Positions 45,401-54,631 of a DNA stretch of 64,000 nt are shown here, one piece after another (within the stretch, counting starts at the first letter, position 1; each line of letters opens with the position of its first letter). Made by a program: the position numbers and the translations under genes. Source of the DNA: an uncultured delta proteobacterium (GTDB taxonomy: Bacteria > Desulfobacterota > Syntrophia > Syntrophales > UBA8958); assembly GCA_903885795.1 (NCBI GenBank), contig CAISJV010000073.1:1-64000 (forward strand), read 5' to 3'. Under the pieces are notes generated by a model. The model did not search any database and was not told the origin of the DNA. It worked only from the letters and a program-made list of their open reading frames with translations.

Positions 45401-46939
45401 GCCGACATTTCTATTCAGCATCACCCCCTGGGTGCCCCGGATTTCATACCAGCGCGTCATGGAGTCCCATGATGAGCAATCGGCGACAAAAGTTTCCAGC
45501 GGCGTTTGGCGGACCATGTGGAAGTTCACCGGGCTGTGGGCCATCCGTCCCCCCTGGCCTAATTGATAGAATTCGACGCCCTGGAGCTGGTATTGTTTCG
45601 CTCCCTGCCGGACGATGGTATGGCCACCGAAATAACTTTTGTCCGGAAGTTTATCGTTGAATTTGTCTCCCCCGGAAACAACCCTGATATTGCGGGATAA
45701 AAGCGCCACGGCTGCCCTGGTTTCCACGGCATCGGCAACCTTATCCTTGATGCCGGGCGGCATGTCCGCCTTAGGCACGGGGTATCTCGTTCCATTATGG
45801 GGATAAGCAATTTTTTCTTTCAAGGTGATGGTTGATTTTTTCTTCTCAAGATCGGTGGCGATTTCCTTGATGGAGAGAAGCTCGGAATGTCCGGGCAGGT
45901 AGTCCGTTGCCGTCAACACTATCTGATCATCCTGCTGCCAGTCCACCACCCTGTCTAAAACGAGTTTGTCTCCGCCCTTCTCAACGTTTCCATTCAAGCG
46001 GGCCCAGCTTGTACCCGACGGGTCCATATCCATAACTCTGTAATTTCTGGTAATCTTATAGGCATTTTTCATACCTGTTCCCTCTATGGTGATAATCGCA
46101 TGTTGATCAGAGGGATCATTATCCAACTTTTTAATCGTTAGTATTTCGGAAGTAACGGCTGGGTTGCTGATGTCGAAGATCAATATCTTTTCGCCCGGCT
46201 TCCAGTCAGCGAAGCTATTCAGCTCCAGCCTGGTAGCGCTTTTTTCTATAGGGTTTTTCAGCATGGCTGATTTATTCACATCGGCATAAATCGCACCCTT
46301 TTTGCCGAACATTTGGACGGTTCCCCCATAAGATACGGCGAATGTCTTCCGGCCGAAATAATAATCACCGTCACTGAAGCCATCTTTGCCAGCCGGATAG
46401 GTGGGGAGGTTTTCGTATTTGTAGAAGTAGTCTTTAACGATTTTTTCTTCCGGCGTCCCTTCCGGGGCCGGCATGGTCACCTTATCTTGCCCGCCATTGT
46501 TCCACGCTATATCGGGAACGCCGCAGTTGGGCAGTATGCAGGTTATGCCCCTGCCGTTGTCTTCTCCGTAGAGATAAAAAGTAACCATATTCTGAAAGTT
46601 ACCCGTACCGATAGGTTCTGCCGGCGTTCCCACCAGGAGACTCCCATTATTTTCAACGAGGATGGACTTGGCCCAGAAATCGATCTTGGCGTTCGTGAAG
46701 ATGAGCTTGCCGCCGCTGTGGATATTGATAAAACCATAATTATATTTTCCCGTCGCCACACAGTAAGTCTTGGTGAGCTCAATATTTTCACCCGCCCCCT
46801 TCGGCAAGGGGATGCACTCCTCGGCCAGGACAGGCGTCCTCAGAGGGTAGAGCAACAAGGCCATTATCATCAATAATCGGGAAGCCGCCTTTATGACCGG
46901 AAATGCACCTTGAGGTACACCCTTGATTTTCATCCGCAT
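42398..46939 (-). CDS. Giant exported G8-domain protein
   Basis: 1513 aa with a signal peptide ending near residue 39 (RTPVLA). The N-terminal 450 residues match the G8/beta-helix pattern of CEMIP/PKHD1L1-type proteins: FINIHSGGKLIFTNA, LILDRVVDWQQDDQIVLTATDY, then ETRAAVALLSRNIRV. The remainder is a long Cys-, Tyr- and Asn-rich region probably folded as right-handed beta-helix (metal- or sugar-binding surfaces are plausible). Near the C-terminus a second G8-like strand set appears (LQLDRKVDWQPGEKIIIST), after which the protein ends. It is followed by the cytochrome gene and preceded by the lipoprotein gene, 17 bp away. Function unknown. Confidence 0.7.
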   Translation of the reverse strand: MRMKIKGVPQGAFPVIKAASRLLMIMALLLYPLRTPVLAEECIPLPKGAGENIELTKTYCVATGKYNYGFINIHSGGKLIFTNAKIDFWAKSILVENNGSLLVGTPAEPIGTGNFQNMVTFYLYGEDNGRGITCILPNCGVPDIAWNNGGQDKVTMPAPEGTPEEKIVKDYFYKYENLPTYPAGKDGFSDGDYYFGRKTFAVSYGGTVQMFGKKGAIYADVNKSAMLKNPIEKSATRLELNSFADWKPGEKILIFDISNPAVTSEILTIKKLDNDPSDQHAIITIEGTGMKNAYKITRNYRVMDMDPSGTSWARLNGNVEKGGDKLVLDRVVDWQQDDQIVLTATDYLPGHSELLSIKEIATDLEKKKSTITLKEKIAYPHNGTRYPVPKADMPPGIKDKVADAVETRAAVALLSRNIRVVSGGDKFNDKLPDKSYFGGHTIVRQGAKQYQLQGVEFYQLGQGGRMAHSPVNFHMVRQTPLETFVADCSSWDSMTRWYEIRGTQGVMLNRNVGYKSIGHGYFLAEGSETLNLLQGNIGIYARPAIDYPDNPRKVPGVIAKTTDYADYDCPPAPVKCPDPRKNQYLAYGGDYIHPSVFFIMNGYNNFENNMAVGAGTCGACYWFAPAVNSGLSRNQSWEGYAGIQRQTPGRAPMKSFHGNFCSTAQHSLITIDTTGVCKGVNTPSEPDEPQAFKAVSNPFAKYYDVQSQHDPKNELYPDIQSGATLQPVRCDVEKNPKCEDEAFMCTKGNTRDCAISVIDSYTSSFHWAQQNYAAIWLRTNWFLFTDSALTDVLNGGLTMVSGGSWDQVMNQYWALTRNSIFVGHTQDNNYYASNAGPVNPHKDNKLRCKDGTPASYCRLQDTSKDNRDEGVVIPVDNFSVYQRLYNIYDGPVYQESNAFLHIKKAPIGGCDPTLDKNVVPGTCNNNQYLYWHAQGIPRAKEEPYKGQCILPNAAIGWKQPNGFYYPPAFHSRNLFFSDVDIRHFIIVPLFKAGTSEVDVAKVKAEYCTYPPDGTDEKGITFVNAQYLFADSFTDVDRQTELNDDDGSLSGLKGAAPRQIGTGTDDAGGTIAINTDKYFDAPVQTLECLSEETCLQSPYDYMTAVIIPGCAQESFGGCGDKWNSECENRNCYGVPIYRQYLNSGEHAGEEQGIRMMGTGIAQRSILVANNGRYYIDTTVSADKQFKNIAAKEPAPFKNVFAKGQTYNFFLLYTKATSKVTFQLYIGKSLADADLKANVKMIRVGTEKEDGFVLRTTPLITTPADAWPAQWDRKYDPVSGILEVTIDLTDAGFKEQFDKGVKESCGPPSFCKWKENTGGKGGACVYASDQTVIDYKGDDAVCQWSVKAMECPSGGCYGFQLALTADVADDDANHHRPAPTPFPKDWSSVAWKTADKTIAGDSKQQELSTDQLVIESVKNDDRAGTIINLKAGTGDIGNSYTTVKRIGASGQVTGWAWLKKGTTLKNSALQLDRKVDWQPGEKIIISTPSTCVYPGGPDGKAPPTPAYIWDVADPK

Positions 46940-46956
46940 TCCTCCTTACAGCATGC

Positions 46957-49716
46957 TTATTTCTTTCCCGAATAGGCCTTTCCCTCCGGTCCTGTCAGCC
47001 AGGGCTTGATGTTGATGCCTTGTTCCGTATCCCCCATGATCATGTTCAGATCCGGGGGGGTCTTGCCCCACCAGTTGTTCCGGGCGTCGACGTAGATCGT
47101 CGAGCGGACTTGGGCGGCAAAGTCGTTATTGACGATGTTGTTGTTGCTGAACTTGGGCCGGGCATTGCCGACGACGGTAATGGCCCCTTCTCCCCGGTTT
47201 TCCGTCAGGGTGGAGAAGGAGACGGTGGGGGCGGCGTCATTGCGGCAGTAGATGCCGCTCTGGGCGTTTCTGGATATGAGATTGTAGGAGATTTCCGGCG
47301 CGCCATAAACAATATCCAAAGCAATATCAGCGTATTGGATAATTGCATAGCCCAGGGCCGAATTGATGGTTGTTTTCTTGCCCCATCTGATGGCGTTTGC
47401 GTAGAATCCCGGTGATGGTGAGGCGGCGGAGGCGGTGAAGATGATGGGGTTCTCCGGTGTGCCCTTGGCGATGATGCCGCCGTCTTCCACGACGATGGCC
47501 GTGTTCTGGTCATAGTTGATTATAACCCCCGGTTCGATGTAGAGAGTGGCCCCGCCGTCGATGACAAGATTTTTCGCGATCCGGTAAGGACTATTGGATA
47601 GGATCAGATGAGCGTCGGTCTTGATGGTCCCCCCCAGAGATGAACCAAGAATGGGCAGTGCCAGAGGTTTACCCTCGGGGTAGGGGGCGGAGAGGACGGA
47701 CTGGATGTCGATCCGGCCCTTAAGGCCGGCAAGAATTTCCAGACCCTTGGCCGTTCCCCACCAGTTGTTCAGGGCCGACACGGATTCACCGGTCATGGAA
47801 CCGGCGATGTTGTAGGGCCTGTTGTCGATGAAGTTGTTTTCCGTGATCATGGCCTGACTGTTTTTAACGTTGATGCCGGAGGCTCCGTTACGGGTGATCA
47901 AGTTTCTGGAGATGGTTGGGGCGGCTCCTTCTACGAGTATTCCCTCCTTGAGGTTGTCCTGAATCCGGTTTTCCGTGAGGACCGGCTGCGCCCCTTCGGT
48001 AATGATTACAGAAGCTTCCGTATTTTTCAGGATCGTATTTTTGATCAGTCGGGGCTTGGCGAAGCCGCCGGATATCTTGACGGCCGTGCCGTTGAGTGAG
48101 AGTTCACACGATTCGACCAGGGGCGACGATGATTGCAGGTTCAGGCCGGTAGCGGCATTCTGGACCCGGTTGAACTTGAGGGAAATCTCCTTCTCCTTGA
48201 CGTTGCGAAAGACGATCCCCTCCCAGGACTTTCCTGGCGTCGCCGCATCCCAGGAGATTACATGTTCCCCATCCCCCTGGGCGACGAGACCCCCTTCAAT
48301 GACAAGGGCGGCGCCCGGGGAGCGGATTTCCGTGCCCGCCTCGATGGTCAGGGTGGCTTTATCCTTGATAATTACAGTGTTTTCAATGATATAGGGACTG
48401 GCACCGGCGTACCAGGCGGTGTCTTTCTCGATGATCCCGGAGACGGGCGTGGGTCCCGGGGCAACGGGAATGCCTGTTCCTGCCGCACGATCGCTTTCGT
48501 TCCCAGCCAGGTCAACGGCGCTGACCTGATAGTAGTAGGTTTGGCCGTTGGTAAGTTTTTCATCACGGAATTCCGTAACTTCCGTCCGGGCGATTTCCTG
48601 GTAGCCGCTGAGCGGCGTCAGGCTCCGATAAACCCGGTAACCGGCCAGATCGGGATCGGAGGACTTTTCCCAGGAGAGCAGCACCGCGGCGTTCCGGCCG
48701 ATGAGTCGCACGGATTTTGGCTTGTCCGGCGGTGTGGTCTTCAAGGTTACGGAGCCGACGGCGTCAACCCACTGGGATGTGTTTCCTGCATCATCGGCCA
48801 GGTAGCCCGTGATGATCGCCTTCCGAACATTGTCTCCCGGAACGACCCGGTAAACACCAAGATACACCCCCGGCTCATTGGGTTGCTCCTGCATGTCGAT
48901 ATGTTTCTTGAACTCGCCGATATCGAAGGAGGCCTGCATCTTCGGGGTCCCCTGGATGACAACGCGGATTTCGTCCCCCGCCTTCTTGGGCAGATTCTTT
49001 GTGTCCTGGACGAGGATGGTGATTAACGGGGGCCGCTTGGCCTCGGCAATGGTCGGCGCCGGGATGGTCAGGACCATCCCCCGGAAGAGGTCGTCGCAGG
49101 CCCGGAGGAGCTGGATGTCCCGGACGTTCATGGCCGTAGCGATGATCGTGGCGACCAGTCCGATGGGGTTGGTCGAGATCCCGCCTTCGTGGATTCGGAC
49201 AATATGGTCTCCCGTCCAGAGGAGCTCGCCCGTGCGGGTGTCATACATGCGGAGCTTGGCCCCCACAGACACCTGAGAATAAATCACGGCAAATATTTTG
49301 TCAAAATTGGAGATTTCCCCATAGACGATGGCGTCGGTGCCCAGGATCTTGCCCAGATCCTTTGCCGGGGTCTGGTTGATTACGGCAGCGTCTGTCATTC
49401 CCGCCTTCTTGAGGAGGTCATCCACCCGCCAGAGTTCCATGTCTCTAAATGTCAAGGAGCTGAAATGATTGTAGAATCCCCGGCGAACAGCCTGAGTACC
49501 CTGCTGACTGCTGGAGACGTCAGTGAAGGGCAACACGGCGACGGTCCGGGGCTTGGCCTTTTCCATTGCCGGGTAAACCTTGTATTTTCCGTCGAAGAAC
49601 TGACTAATCTGAGGGGTTATGATCGTGCTCTTTGTGGCTACGGTGCAGCCCGGTAAGAAGAGAAGAACCCACAATAATGACATAATTAGTGAAAATCTCA
49701 GGGATAATATCTTCAT
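46957..49716 (-). CDS. Beta-helix lipoprotein with DUF799-like and fibronectin-type domains
   Basis: A 919-aa lipoprotein (lipobox LPGC, Cys24). Residues about 50-220 resemble the DUF799/GNA1162 outer-membrane lipoprotein fold (TVAVLPFTDVSSSQQGT, GTDAIVYGEISNF, LLWTGDHIV). An Ig/fibronectin III domain covers about 330-420 (PDKPKSVRLI, YYYQVSAVDLAGN). The rest is two blocks of right-handed parallel beta-helix (NosD-like repeats such as SPLVESCELSLNGTAVKIS), each ending with NNWWGT/NNWWGK. It probably sits on the outer membrane and binds polysaccharide or scaffolds surface proteins. Confidence 0.8.
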   Translation of the reverse strand: MKILSLRFSLIMSLLWVLLFLPGCTVATKSTIITPQISQFFDGKYKVYPAMEKAKPRTVAVLPFTDVSSSQQGTQAVRRGFYNHFSSLTFRDMELWRVDDLLKKAGMTDAAVINQTPAKDLGKILGTDAIVYGEISNFDKIFAVIYSQVSVGAKLRMYDTRTGELLWTGDHIVRIHEGGISTNPIGLVATIIATAMNVRDIQLLRACDDLFRGMVLTIPAPTIAEAKRPPLITILVQDTKNLPKKAGDEIRVVIQGTPKMQASFDIGEFKKHIDMQEQPNEPGVYLGVYRVVPGDNVRKAIITGYLADDAGNTSQWVDAVGSVTLKTTPPDKPKSVRLIGRNAAVLLSWEKSSDPDLAGYRVYRSLTPLSGYQEIARTEVTEFRDEKLTNGQTYYYQVSAVDLAGNESDRAAGTGIPVAPGPTPVSGIIEKDTAWYAGASPYIIENTVIIKDKATLTIEAGTEIRSPGAALVIEGGLVAQGDGEHVISWDAATPGKSWEGIVFRNVKEKEISLKFNRVQNAATGLNLQSSSPLVESCELSLNGTAVKISGGFAKPRLIKNTILKNTEASVIITEGAQPVLTENRIQDNLKEGILVEGAAPTISRNLITRNGASGINVKNSQAMITENNFIDNRPYNIAGSMTGESVSALNNWWGTAKGLEILAGLKGRIDIQSVLSAPYPEGKPLALPILGSSLGGTIKTDAHLILSNSPYRIAKNLVIDGGATLYIEPGVIINYDQNTAIVVEDGGIIAKGTPENPIIFTASAASPSPGFYANAIRWGKKTTINSALGYAIIQYADIALDIVYGAPEISYNLISRNAQSGIYCRNDAAPTVSFSTLTENRGEGAITVVGNARPKFSNNNIVNNDFAAQVRSTIYVDARNNWWGKTPPDLNMIMGDTEQGINIKPWLTGPEGKAYSGKK

Positions 49717-49807
49717 GGCATCTCCTCCTCAATCATTAACTATCAGTCAATCTTTACAATTTTCATGCCTCGTTGTGACCGTGTATAATCCGGAAAGCTA
49801 AGAAGTT

Positions 49808-49840
49808 CACCGGGAAACATAGAGGCTTACCTCTCCGGTG
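49808..49840 (-). terminator. Hairpin after rfbD
   Basis: Nested stems CACCGG (49808-49813) / CCGGTG (49835-49840) and AGAGG-CTTA-CCTCT (49821-49834), just after the minus-strand rfbD stop at 49847. There is no T-tract. It may be a terminator or processing site between the rfbD operon and the surface-protein genes. Confidence 0.4.
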
Positions 49841-49846
49841 TCAAGA

Positions 49847-50701
49847 TTATTTGCGGAATTTGGTGTGCTCAATAAAATCCCGCAGAGCCAATTGCCAGAA
49901 GCGCAGGATGTTTCCCGTGGCATCGGTGAACTTTCGGGTGCCAAGGACACTGTAGGCCGGTCGTGGCGCCGGCAACCGGAGATCTTTTGTTTGAATGGGT
50001 TCAACGGCAACATGTTCAAGCCCTGCGTATTCAAGGATCTTCTTCGTAAAAGCATACCAGGTGCAGGAACCCCGGTTGGTCACATGAAAGATCCCCTGGC
50101 AGTGCTTCTCCAGCAGGATCTGAACGGCGCCGGCCAGATCCCAACTGTAGGTCGGCGCGCCGGTCTGGTCATCGACGACACGCAGGGTATCCGTATGTCT
50201 TGCCTTTTCCAGAATGGTCCTGACGAAATTTTTCCCGTTCCGGCCAAACAACCAAGCTGTGCGGATCAGGAGATAATTGTTGCTGTTTTCCTGAAGATAC
50301 TTCTCTCCGGCGGCCTTGGCCTGGGCATAAATACCACACGGCGAGGGGGCATCGTCTTCAAGATAAGGGGTCCCCCTGGTCCCGTCAAAGACGTAATCGG
50401 TGCTGAAATGGACAATCTGTATATTCTTTTTCCCGCAGGCCAGGGCCACGTTTCTGACCCCTTCGGCATTGACGGCGAAACACGCATCCCTGTTTGTTTC
50501 CGCCCCGTCAACATTGGTGTAGGCCGCGGCGTTGATAACAACATCAGGATTTATGTCGGAGATTACCTGTCGGCAGGATTCGGGAGAGGTGATATCGAAA
50601 TCCCCGACGTCTTTGCCCGTCACCTCATGAGCGATGCCAAGACGCATCATGAGATCTGTACCTAACATGCCCTTGTGGCCCAAGATAAGAATCTTTATCA
50701 T
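49847..50701 (-). CDS. rfbD: dTDP-4-dehydrorhamnose reductase
   Basis: A 284-aa short-chain reductase of the RmlD family. The nucleotide-binding start is ILGHKGMLGTDLM, with the YxxxK-type catalytic region YAQAKAAGEKYL and STDYVFDG. It makes dTDP-L-rhamnose for O-antigen or other surface sugars. It is 3 bp from truA on the same strand; the other rml genes are not in the window. Confidence 0.93.
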   Translation of the reverse strand: MIKILILGHKGMLGTDLMMRLGIAHEVTGKDVGDFDITSPESCRQVISDINPDVVINAAAYTNVDGAETNRDACFAVNAEGVRNVALACGKKNIQIVHFSTDYVFDGTRGTPYLEDDAPSPCGIYAQAKAAGEKYLQENSNNYLLIRTAWLFGRNGKNFVRTILEKARHTDTLRVVDDQTGAPTYSWDLAGAVQILLEKHCQGIFHVTNRGSCTWYAFTKKILEYAGLEHVAVEPIQTKDLRLPAPRPAYSVLGTRKFTDATGNILRFWQLALRDFIEHTKFRK

Positions 50702-50704
50702 TTA

Positions 50705-51457
50705 TTACTTTCCATAGATGACCTCTTTGAGGAACAGCCCCTGAGGCGGCGCCGTCATGCCGGCCAGCTTCCGGTCGCGACCTTTCAGGATGGCCACCAG
50801 TTCCTCATGCGGCCTTTTTCCTCTTCCCACCTCGACCAGGGTGCCGACAATCGTTCTGACCATATACCGCAAAAAGCCGTCCGCCTCCACAAAGATTTTG
50901 ATTAATGGATGTTCAGCCGACAAAGAATTCAGAACATCGATTCTTTTTATCTCCCTTTCAAAGGAAATCACATCTGTATGGGTGGAGCTGAAGGAGGTAA
51001 AATCATGACGGCCGATCAAACAAGCGGCTGCCTTCCGCATGAGATCAAGATCCAGGGGACAGTGGATTATCCAGGCATGGTGGCGATAAAGGACGGTCCG
51101 GATGGGGCTGTTGAATATCTGATAGAGATAAACCTTGCCTTTGGCGTCGATCCGGGCATGATAGTCTTCATCCGCTTCCTCCAAAGATTTCAAGACGATG
51201 TCGGCGGGCAGGAGGCTGTTGATTCCCTTCCAAAGATTACTGGTGGGGATCCCACAGATGGTTTTGAAGTGGGCAACTTGAGCGAGGGCGTGCACCCCCG
51301 CATCGGTCCGCCCGGAACCGATGACATTTACTTTCTCCCCAGTGATGACGGCAATCTTCTCTTCGAGTACCTCCTGGATGGAAAGGCCATTTTTCTGGCG
51401 CTGCCAGCCATGATAGCCGCTTCCGTCGTATTCGACTACTATCTTCAGATTACGCAT
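50705..51457 (-). CDS. truA: tRNA pseudouridine synthase A
   Basis: A 250-aa TruA protein with the catalytic Asp in GSGRTDAGVHA and start LKIVVEYDGSGYHGWQRQ. It makes pseudouridine 38-40 in tRNA anticodon stems. It lies 9 bp downstream of pgk and is followed by rfbD, so the three genes form one transcript. Confidence 0.96.
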   Translation of the reverse strand: MRNLKIVVEYDGSGYHGWQRQKNGLSIQEVLEEKIAVITGEKVNVIGSGRTDAGVHALAQVAHFKTICGIPTSNLWKGINSLLPADIVLKSLEEADEDYHARIDAKGKVYLYQIFNSPIRTVLYRHHAWIIHCPLDLDLMRKAAACLIGRHDFTSFSSTHTDVISFEREIKRIDVLNSLSAEHPLIKIFVEADGFLRYMVRTIVGTLVEVGRGKRPHEELVAILKGRDRKLAGMTAPPQGLFLKEVIYGK

Positions 51458-51466
51458 GATGCGAGG

Positions 51467-52660
51467 CTATATGGCGCCGCCGCAGGCGTCGAGAGCCGCG
51501 ATAGCCGGGAGATCCTTGCCCTCCAGCAATTCCAGGGAGGCCCCGCCACCCGTGGAGATGTAGGTGATTTTGTCGCTTTCTCCGGTCTTATGGACAGCCA
51601 CATCCGTATCACCGCCGCCGACGATGGTCATGGCATAGGAATTGGCGATGCTGTGAACCATGGCCGCCGTTCCGCGTCCGAAGGCGTCGATTTCAAAGAC
51701 TCCCATCGGTCCGTTCCAGACGATGGTCTTGGCGTTGGCCAGGGCCTCGGTGAAAAGGGTGATCGTCGCCGGGCCGATGTCCAGGCCCATCCATTGGCTA
51801 TTCATTTCCTGAATGGGGACGATCTTGGTTTCCGCTTCAGCGCTCATTTCCTGGGCCATGACGCAGTCCACGGGGAGATAGAATTTTACCCCGAGCTCAC
51901 GGGCGGTTTTCATGACTTCCGCTGCCATGGGCATCAGGTCTTCTTCTACGATGGACTTGCCGACCTCGTATCCTGCCGCTTTCAGAAAGGTGAAAGCCAT
52001 GCCGCCTCCGATAATCATTTTATCGACTTTTTTAATCAGGTTGACAAGGGCCTCCAGTTTGCCGGAGACCTTCGACCCGCCGATGATAGCCACGAAGGGC
52101 CGGGCCGGCTTATCCAGACATTTCTGGAAGTAATTGATCTCCTTTTTCATCAGAAAGCCGCCGCCGCACTCCTTGACAAATTTCGTGATCGCGACGTTGG
52201 ACGCGTGGGTCCGGTGGGCGTTGCCAAAAGCGTCATCGATATAGACATCGGCATAGACGGCCAATTGGCGGGCGAATCCTTCGTCATTCTTCTCCTCTTC
52301 GGGATGAAACCGGAGGTTTTCCAGGAGGATGACGTCGCCGGACTTCATGTTGTCTATGAGGGCCTTGACACTGTCCCCGATGCAATCCGTGGCCATGATG
52401 ACATCCTTGTGAAGAAGTCGGGAAAGCCTTTTGGCCACGGGACAGAGACTGAATTCCGGTTTGACCTTTCCCTTTGGGCGGCCCAGGTGGGAGATGATAA
52501 TGATCTTGGCCCCTTCGTCGAGGGCGTAATTGATCGTCGGCAGGGTCGCCCGGATCCGGCTGTCATCGGTGATATTCTGGGAGCTGTCGAGAGGGACATT
52601 GTAGTCGAAACGGAGCAGGACTTTTTTGTCTTTCAGGCTGAATTGGTCGATAAATCTCAT
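51467..52660 (-). CDS. pgk: Phosphoglycerate kinase
   Basis: 397 aa from the ATG at 52658-52660, supported by AGGAGG 5 bp upstream (a start at 52675 would contain it). Signatures are [10 protein letters not shown] at the N-terminus, the substrate segment SHLGRPKGK, and GGGDTDVAV near the C-terminus. It interconverts 1,3-bisphosphoglycerate and 3-phosphoglycerate. Confidence 0.97.
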   Translation of the reverse strand: MRFIDQFSLKDKKVLLRFDYNVPLDSSQNITDDSRIRATLPTINYALDEGAKIIIISHLGRPKGKVKPEFSLCPVAKRLSRLLHKDVIMATDCIGDSVKALIDNMKSGDVILLENLRFHPEEEKNDEGFARQLAVYADVYIDDAFGNAHRTHASNVAITKFVKECGGGFLMKKEINYFQKCLDKPARPFVAIIGGSKVSGKLEALVNLIKKVDKMIIGGGMAFTFLKAAGYEVGKSIVEEDLMPMAAEVMKTARELGVKFYLPVDCVMAQEMSAEAETKIVPIQEMNSQWMGLDIGPATITLFTEALANAKTIVWNGPMGVFEIDAFGRGTAAMVHSIANSYAMTIVGGGDTDVAVHKTGESDKITYISTGGGASLELLEGKDLPAIAALDACGGAI

Positions 52661-52980
52661 TGATCCTCCTTGCATCTTTTTGTCAAACAGGATATGATGC
52701 GTCCCGATTAAGACAAAAATGTTTTAAAATACAATAAGTTAGACAATATCAAGATAAGGATTCGGGAATTTTTCGATGCATCTGTTGACCGCATTAGCAA
52801 TCCCATAGGAAAACCTTACGGGACGCTTCTTTACATGAGAAGGTCTACCTGGTCAAGACGGAATTGACGGCTTCGCAAATAGTCCCCAAATCAGCCTCTC
52901 CCATAGATAGAGGCTGGAGCATTTGAATTCAATGTACTTAACGTACGAGAATAAATCGGAAAGAAGGAGAGTGTAGGTTT
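52661..52980. promoter_or_regulatory. Divergent control region pgk / carboxyltransferase with degenerate repeat
   Basis: 320 bp between divergent starts. It holds what looks like a decayed copy of the palindromic element (GACGGCTTCGCAAA at 52866-52879 and GTAC-TTAAC-GTAC at 52934-52946) and a hairpin AGCCTCT (52893-52899) / AGAGGCT (52909-52915) in the likely leader of the carboxyltransferase mRNA. No sigma-70 box pair was convincing. A strong AGAAGGAGAG lies before the ATG at 52981. Confidence 0.5.
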
Positions 52981-54552
52981 ATGGCAAAAGAACAAGGAAA
53001 AGGAATGACGGAAGAGAAGATCCGTGTATTCGAGGCTCGCAGAGAGGTCCTGAAATCAATGGGCGGCGAAAAGATGATTGCCAAACAGCACGAACTGGGC
53101 AAGATGACGGCCCGGGAGCGGCTGGCGATGTTTTATGATGAAGGGACCTTCCAGGAAGTCCAGTTATTTGTGAAGCACCGCTCCACCCTGTTTGGTCTTG
53201 ACAAAAAGGAAATCAACGCTGATGGCGTCATCGTCGGTTTCGGCAAGGTCAACGGCCGGACCGTTTTTGCGGCGGCTCAGGATTTCACCAGCTCCGGCGG
53301 GAGTCTTGGGGAGATGCACTCCAAGAAGATCTGGAAGATCATGGATATGGCCCTCGATGCGAAAAGGCCCTTTGTGTCTATGAATGACTCCGGCGGCGCC
53401 CGGATACAGGAAGGTGTGCCGGCCCTGGAAGGCTACGGAGGCATTTTCTATCGCAACACCATAGGTTCCGGCTACATTCCCCAGATCACCGCCATCATGG
53501 GACCCACCGCCGGCGGCGCCGTTTATTCTCCCGCCCTTACGGACTGGGTATTCATGGTCAAGAAGAGTTCCTACATGTATATTACCGGTCCCGATGTCAT
53601 CAAGGCCGTCATCGGCGAAGAAGTGACCCATGACGATCTGGGCGGCGCCATAGCCCATGCCACCAAGAGCGGTGTCTGCCATTTCGCCACGGAAAACGAT
53701 GAAGACTGCATCAACAGGGTAAAGATGCTCCTGTCTTACCTGCCCGACAGTTGCCACGGCCCCCTGCCCATCGCTGCCTGTACGGACAGCGCCGACCGGG
53801 ATTGTCCGGAGCTCGATACGATCATCCCCGACCGAGGGACCCGGGGTTACGATATGAAGCAGGTCGTCATGGCCGTGGCGGACAATAATGAAATATTCGA
53901 ACCCCACGAGCTGTGGGCGAAAAACATGTTTGTGGCCTTCATCCGCATTATGGGCCAGCCCGTCGGCGTCATCGCCAACAACCCCAAATTCGGGGCCGGC
54001 GTCCTCGACGTCAACGCCTCCGACAAGGCCTCCCGTTTCATCCGTTTCTGCGATGCCTTCAACATTCCCCTCCTGACCTTCTCCGACGTCCCCGGCTACA
54101 TGCCCGGAACGGCACAGGAATGGTCCGGCATCATCAGTCACGGGGCGAAGTTGCTCCACGCTTACGCCGAAGCAACCGTGCCCAAGATCACCGTCGTGAC
54201 GCGGAAGGACTACGGCGGCGCCTACATCGGTATGTGCAGCAAGCAGTTGGGAGCCGACTATGTCATGGCCTGGCCGTCGGCGGAAATCGCCGTCATGGGC
54301 GCCGAAGGGGCCTGTAACATCGTTTATCGCCGAGAGATTAACGAGGCCGCCGATCCCGCCGCCAGGAGGACGGAGCTGGTCGCCGCCTATGAGGAGCAGT
54401 TCAACAATCCTTATTTTGCTGCCTCCATGGGCATCATCGAAGAGATCATCGCCCCCCGGGAGACCCGGAAGCGCGTCGCCGCTATTCTCGACGCCCTGAA
54501 GGACAAGACGCAGGTCCGCTTGCCAAAGAAACACAATAACATCCCGCTTTAA
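52981..54552 (+). CDS. Acyl-CoA carboxyltransferase (biotin-dependent carboxylase) subunit
   Basis: A 523-aa carboxyltransferase of the propionyl-CoA carboxylase beta / methylmalonyl-CoA decarboxylase alpha type. It has the N- and C-terminal crotonase-like halves, with the oxyanion regions SGGARIQEGVPALEGYGGIF and TRKDYGGAYIGMCSK. The acyl-CoA substrate (propionyl, methylmalonyl or glutaconyl) is not certain from sequence. A biotin carrier and membrane or biotin carboxylase partner is needed but is not adjacent in the window. It is a monocistronic-looking unit with a terminator at 54632. Confidence 0.9.
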   Translation: MAKEQGKGMTEEKIRVFEARREVLKSMGGEKMIAKQHELGKMTARERLAMFYDEGTFQEVQLFVKHRSTLFGLDKKEINADGVIVGFGKVNGRTVFAAAQDFTSSGGSLGEMHSKKIWKIMDMALDAKRPFVSMNDSGGARIQEGVPALEGYGGIFYRNTIGSGYIPQITAIMGPTAGGAVYSPALTDWVFMVKKSSYMYITGPDVIKAVIGEEVTHDDLGGAIAHATKSGVCHFATENDEDCINRVKMLLSYLPDSCHGPLPIAACTDSADRDCPELDTIIPDRGTRGYDMKQVVMAVADNNEIFEPHELWAKNMFVAFIRIMGQPVGVIANNPKFGAGVLDVNASDKASRFIRFCDAFNIPLLTFSDVPGYMPGTAQEWSGIISHGAKLLHAYAEATVPKITVVTRKDYGGAYIGMCSKQLGADYVMAWPSAEIAVMGAEGACNIVYRREINEAADPAARRTELVAAYEEQFNNPYFAASMGIIEEIIAPRETRKRVAAILDALKDKTQVRLPKKHNNIPL

Positions 54553-54631
54553 AAGGTTCTTTTCACGAGGATACAAGGGGATTGTTTTTTGGTGGTGCAG
54601 GTCTTGACTTGCAACGCGATTAAGTAACACT

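Noticed and set aside
50909-52663. 584-aa open frame on the plus strand opposite truA and pgk
   Set aside because: It covers two genes with clear motifs on the other strand and shows no protein-like pattern.
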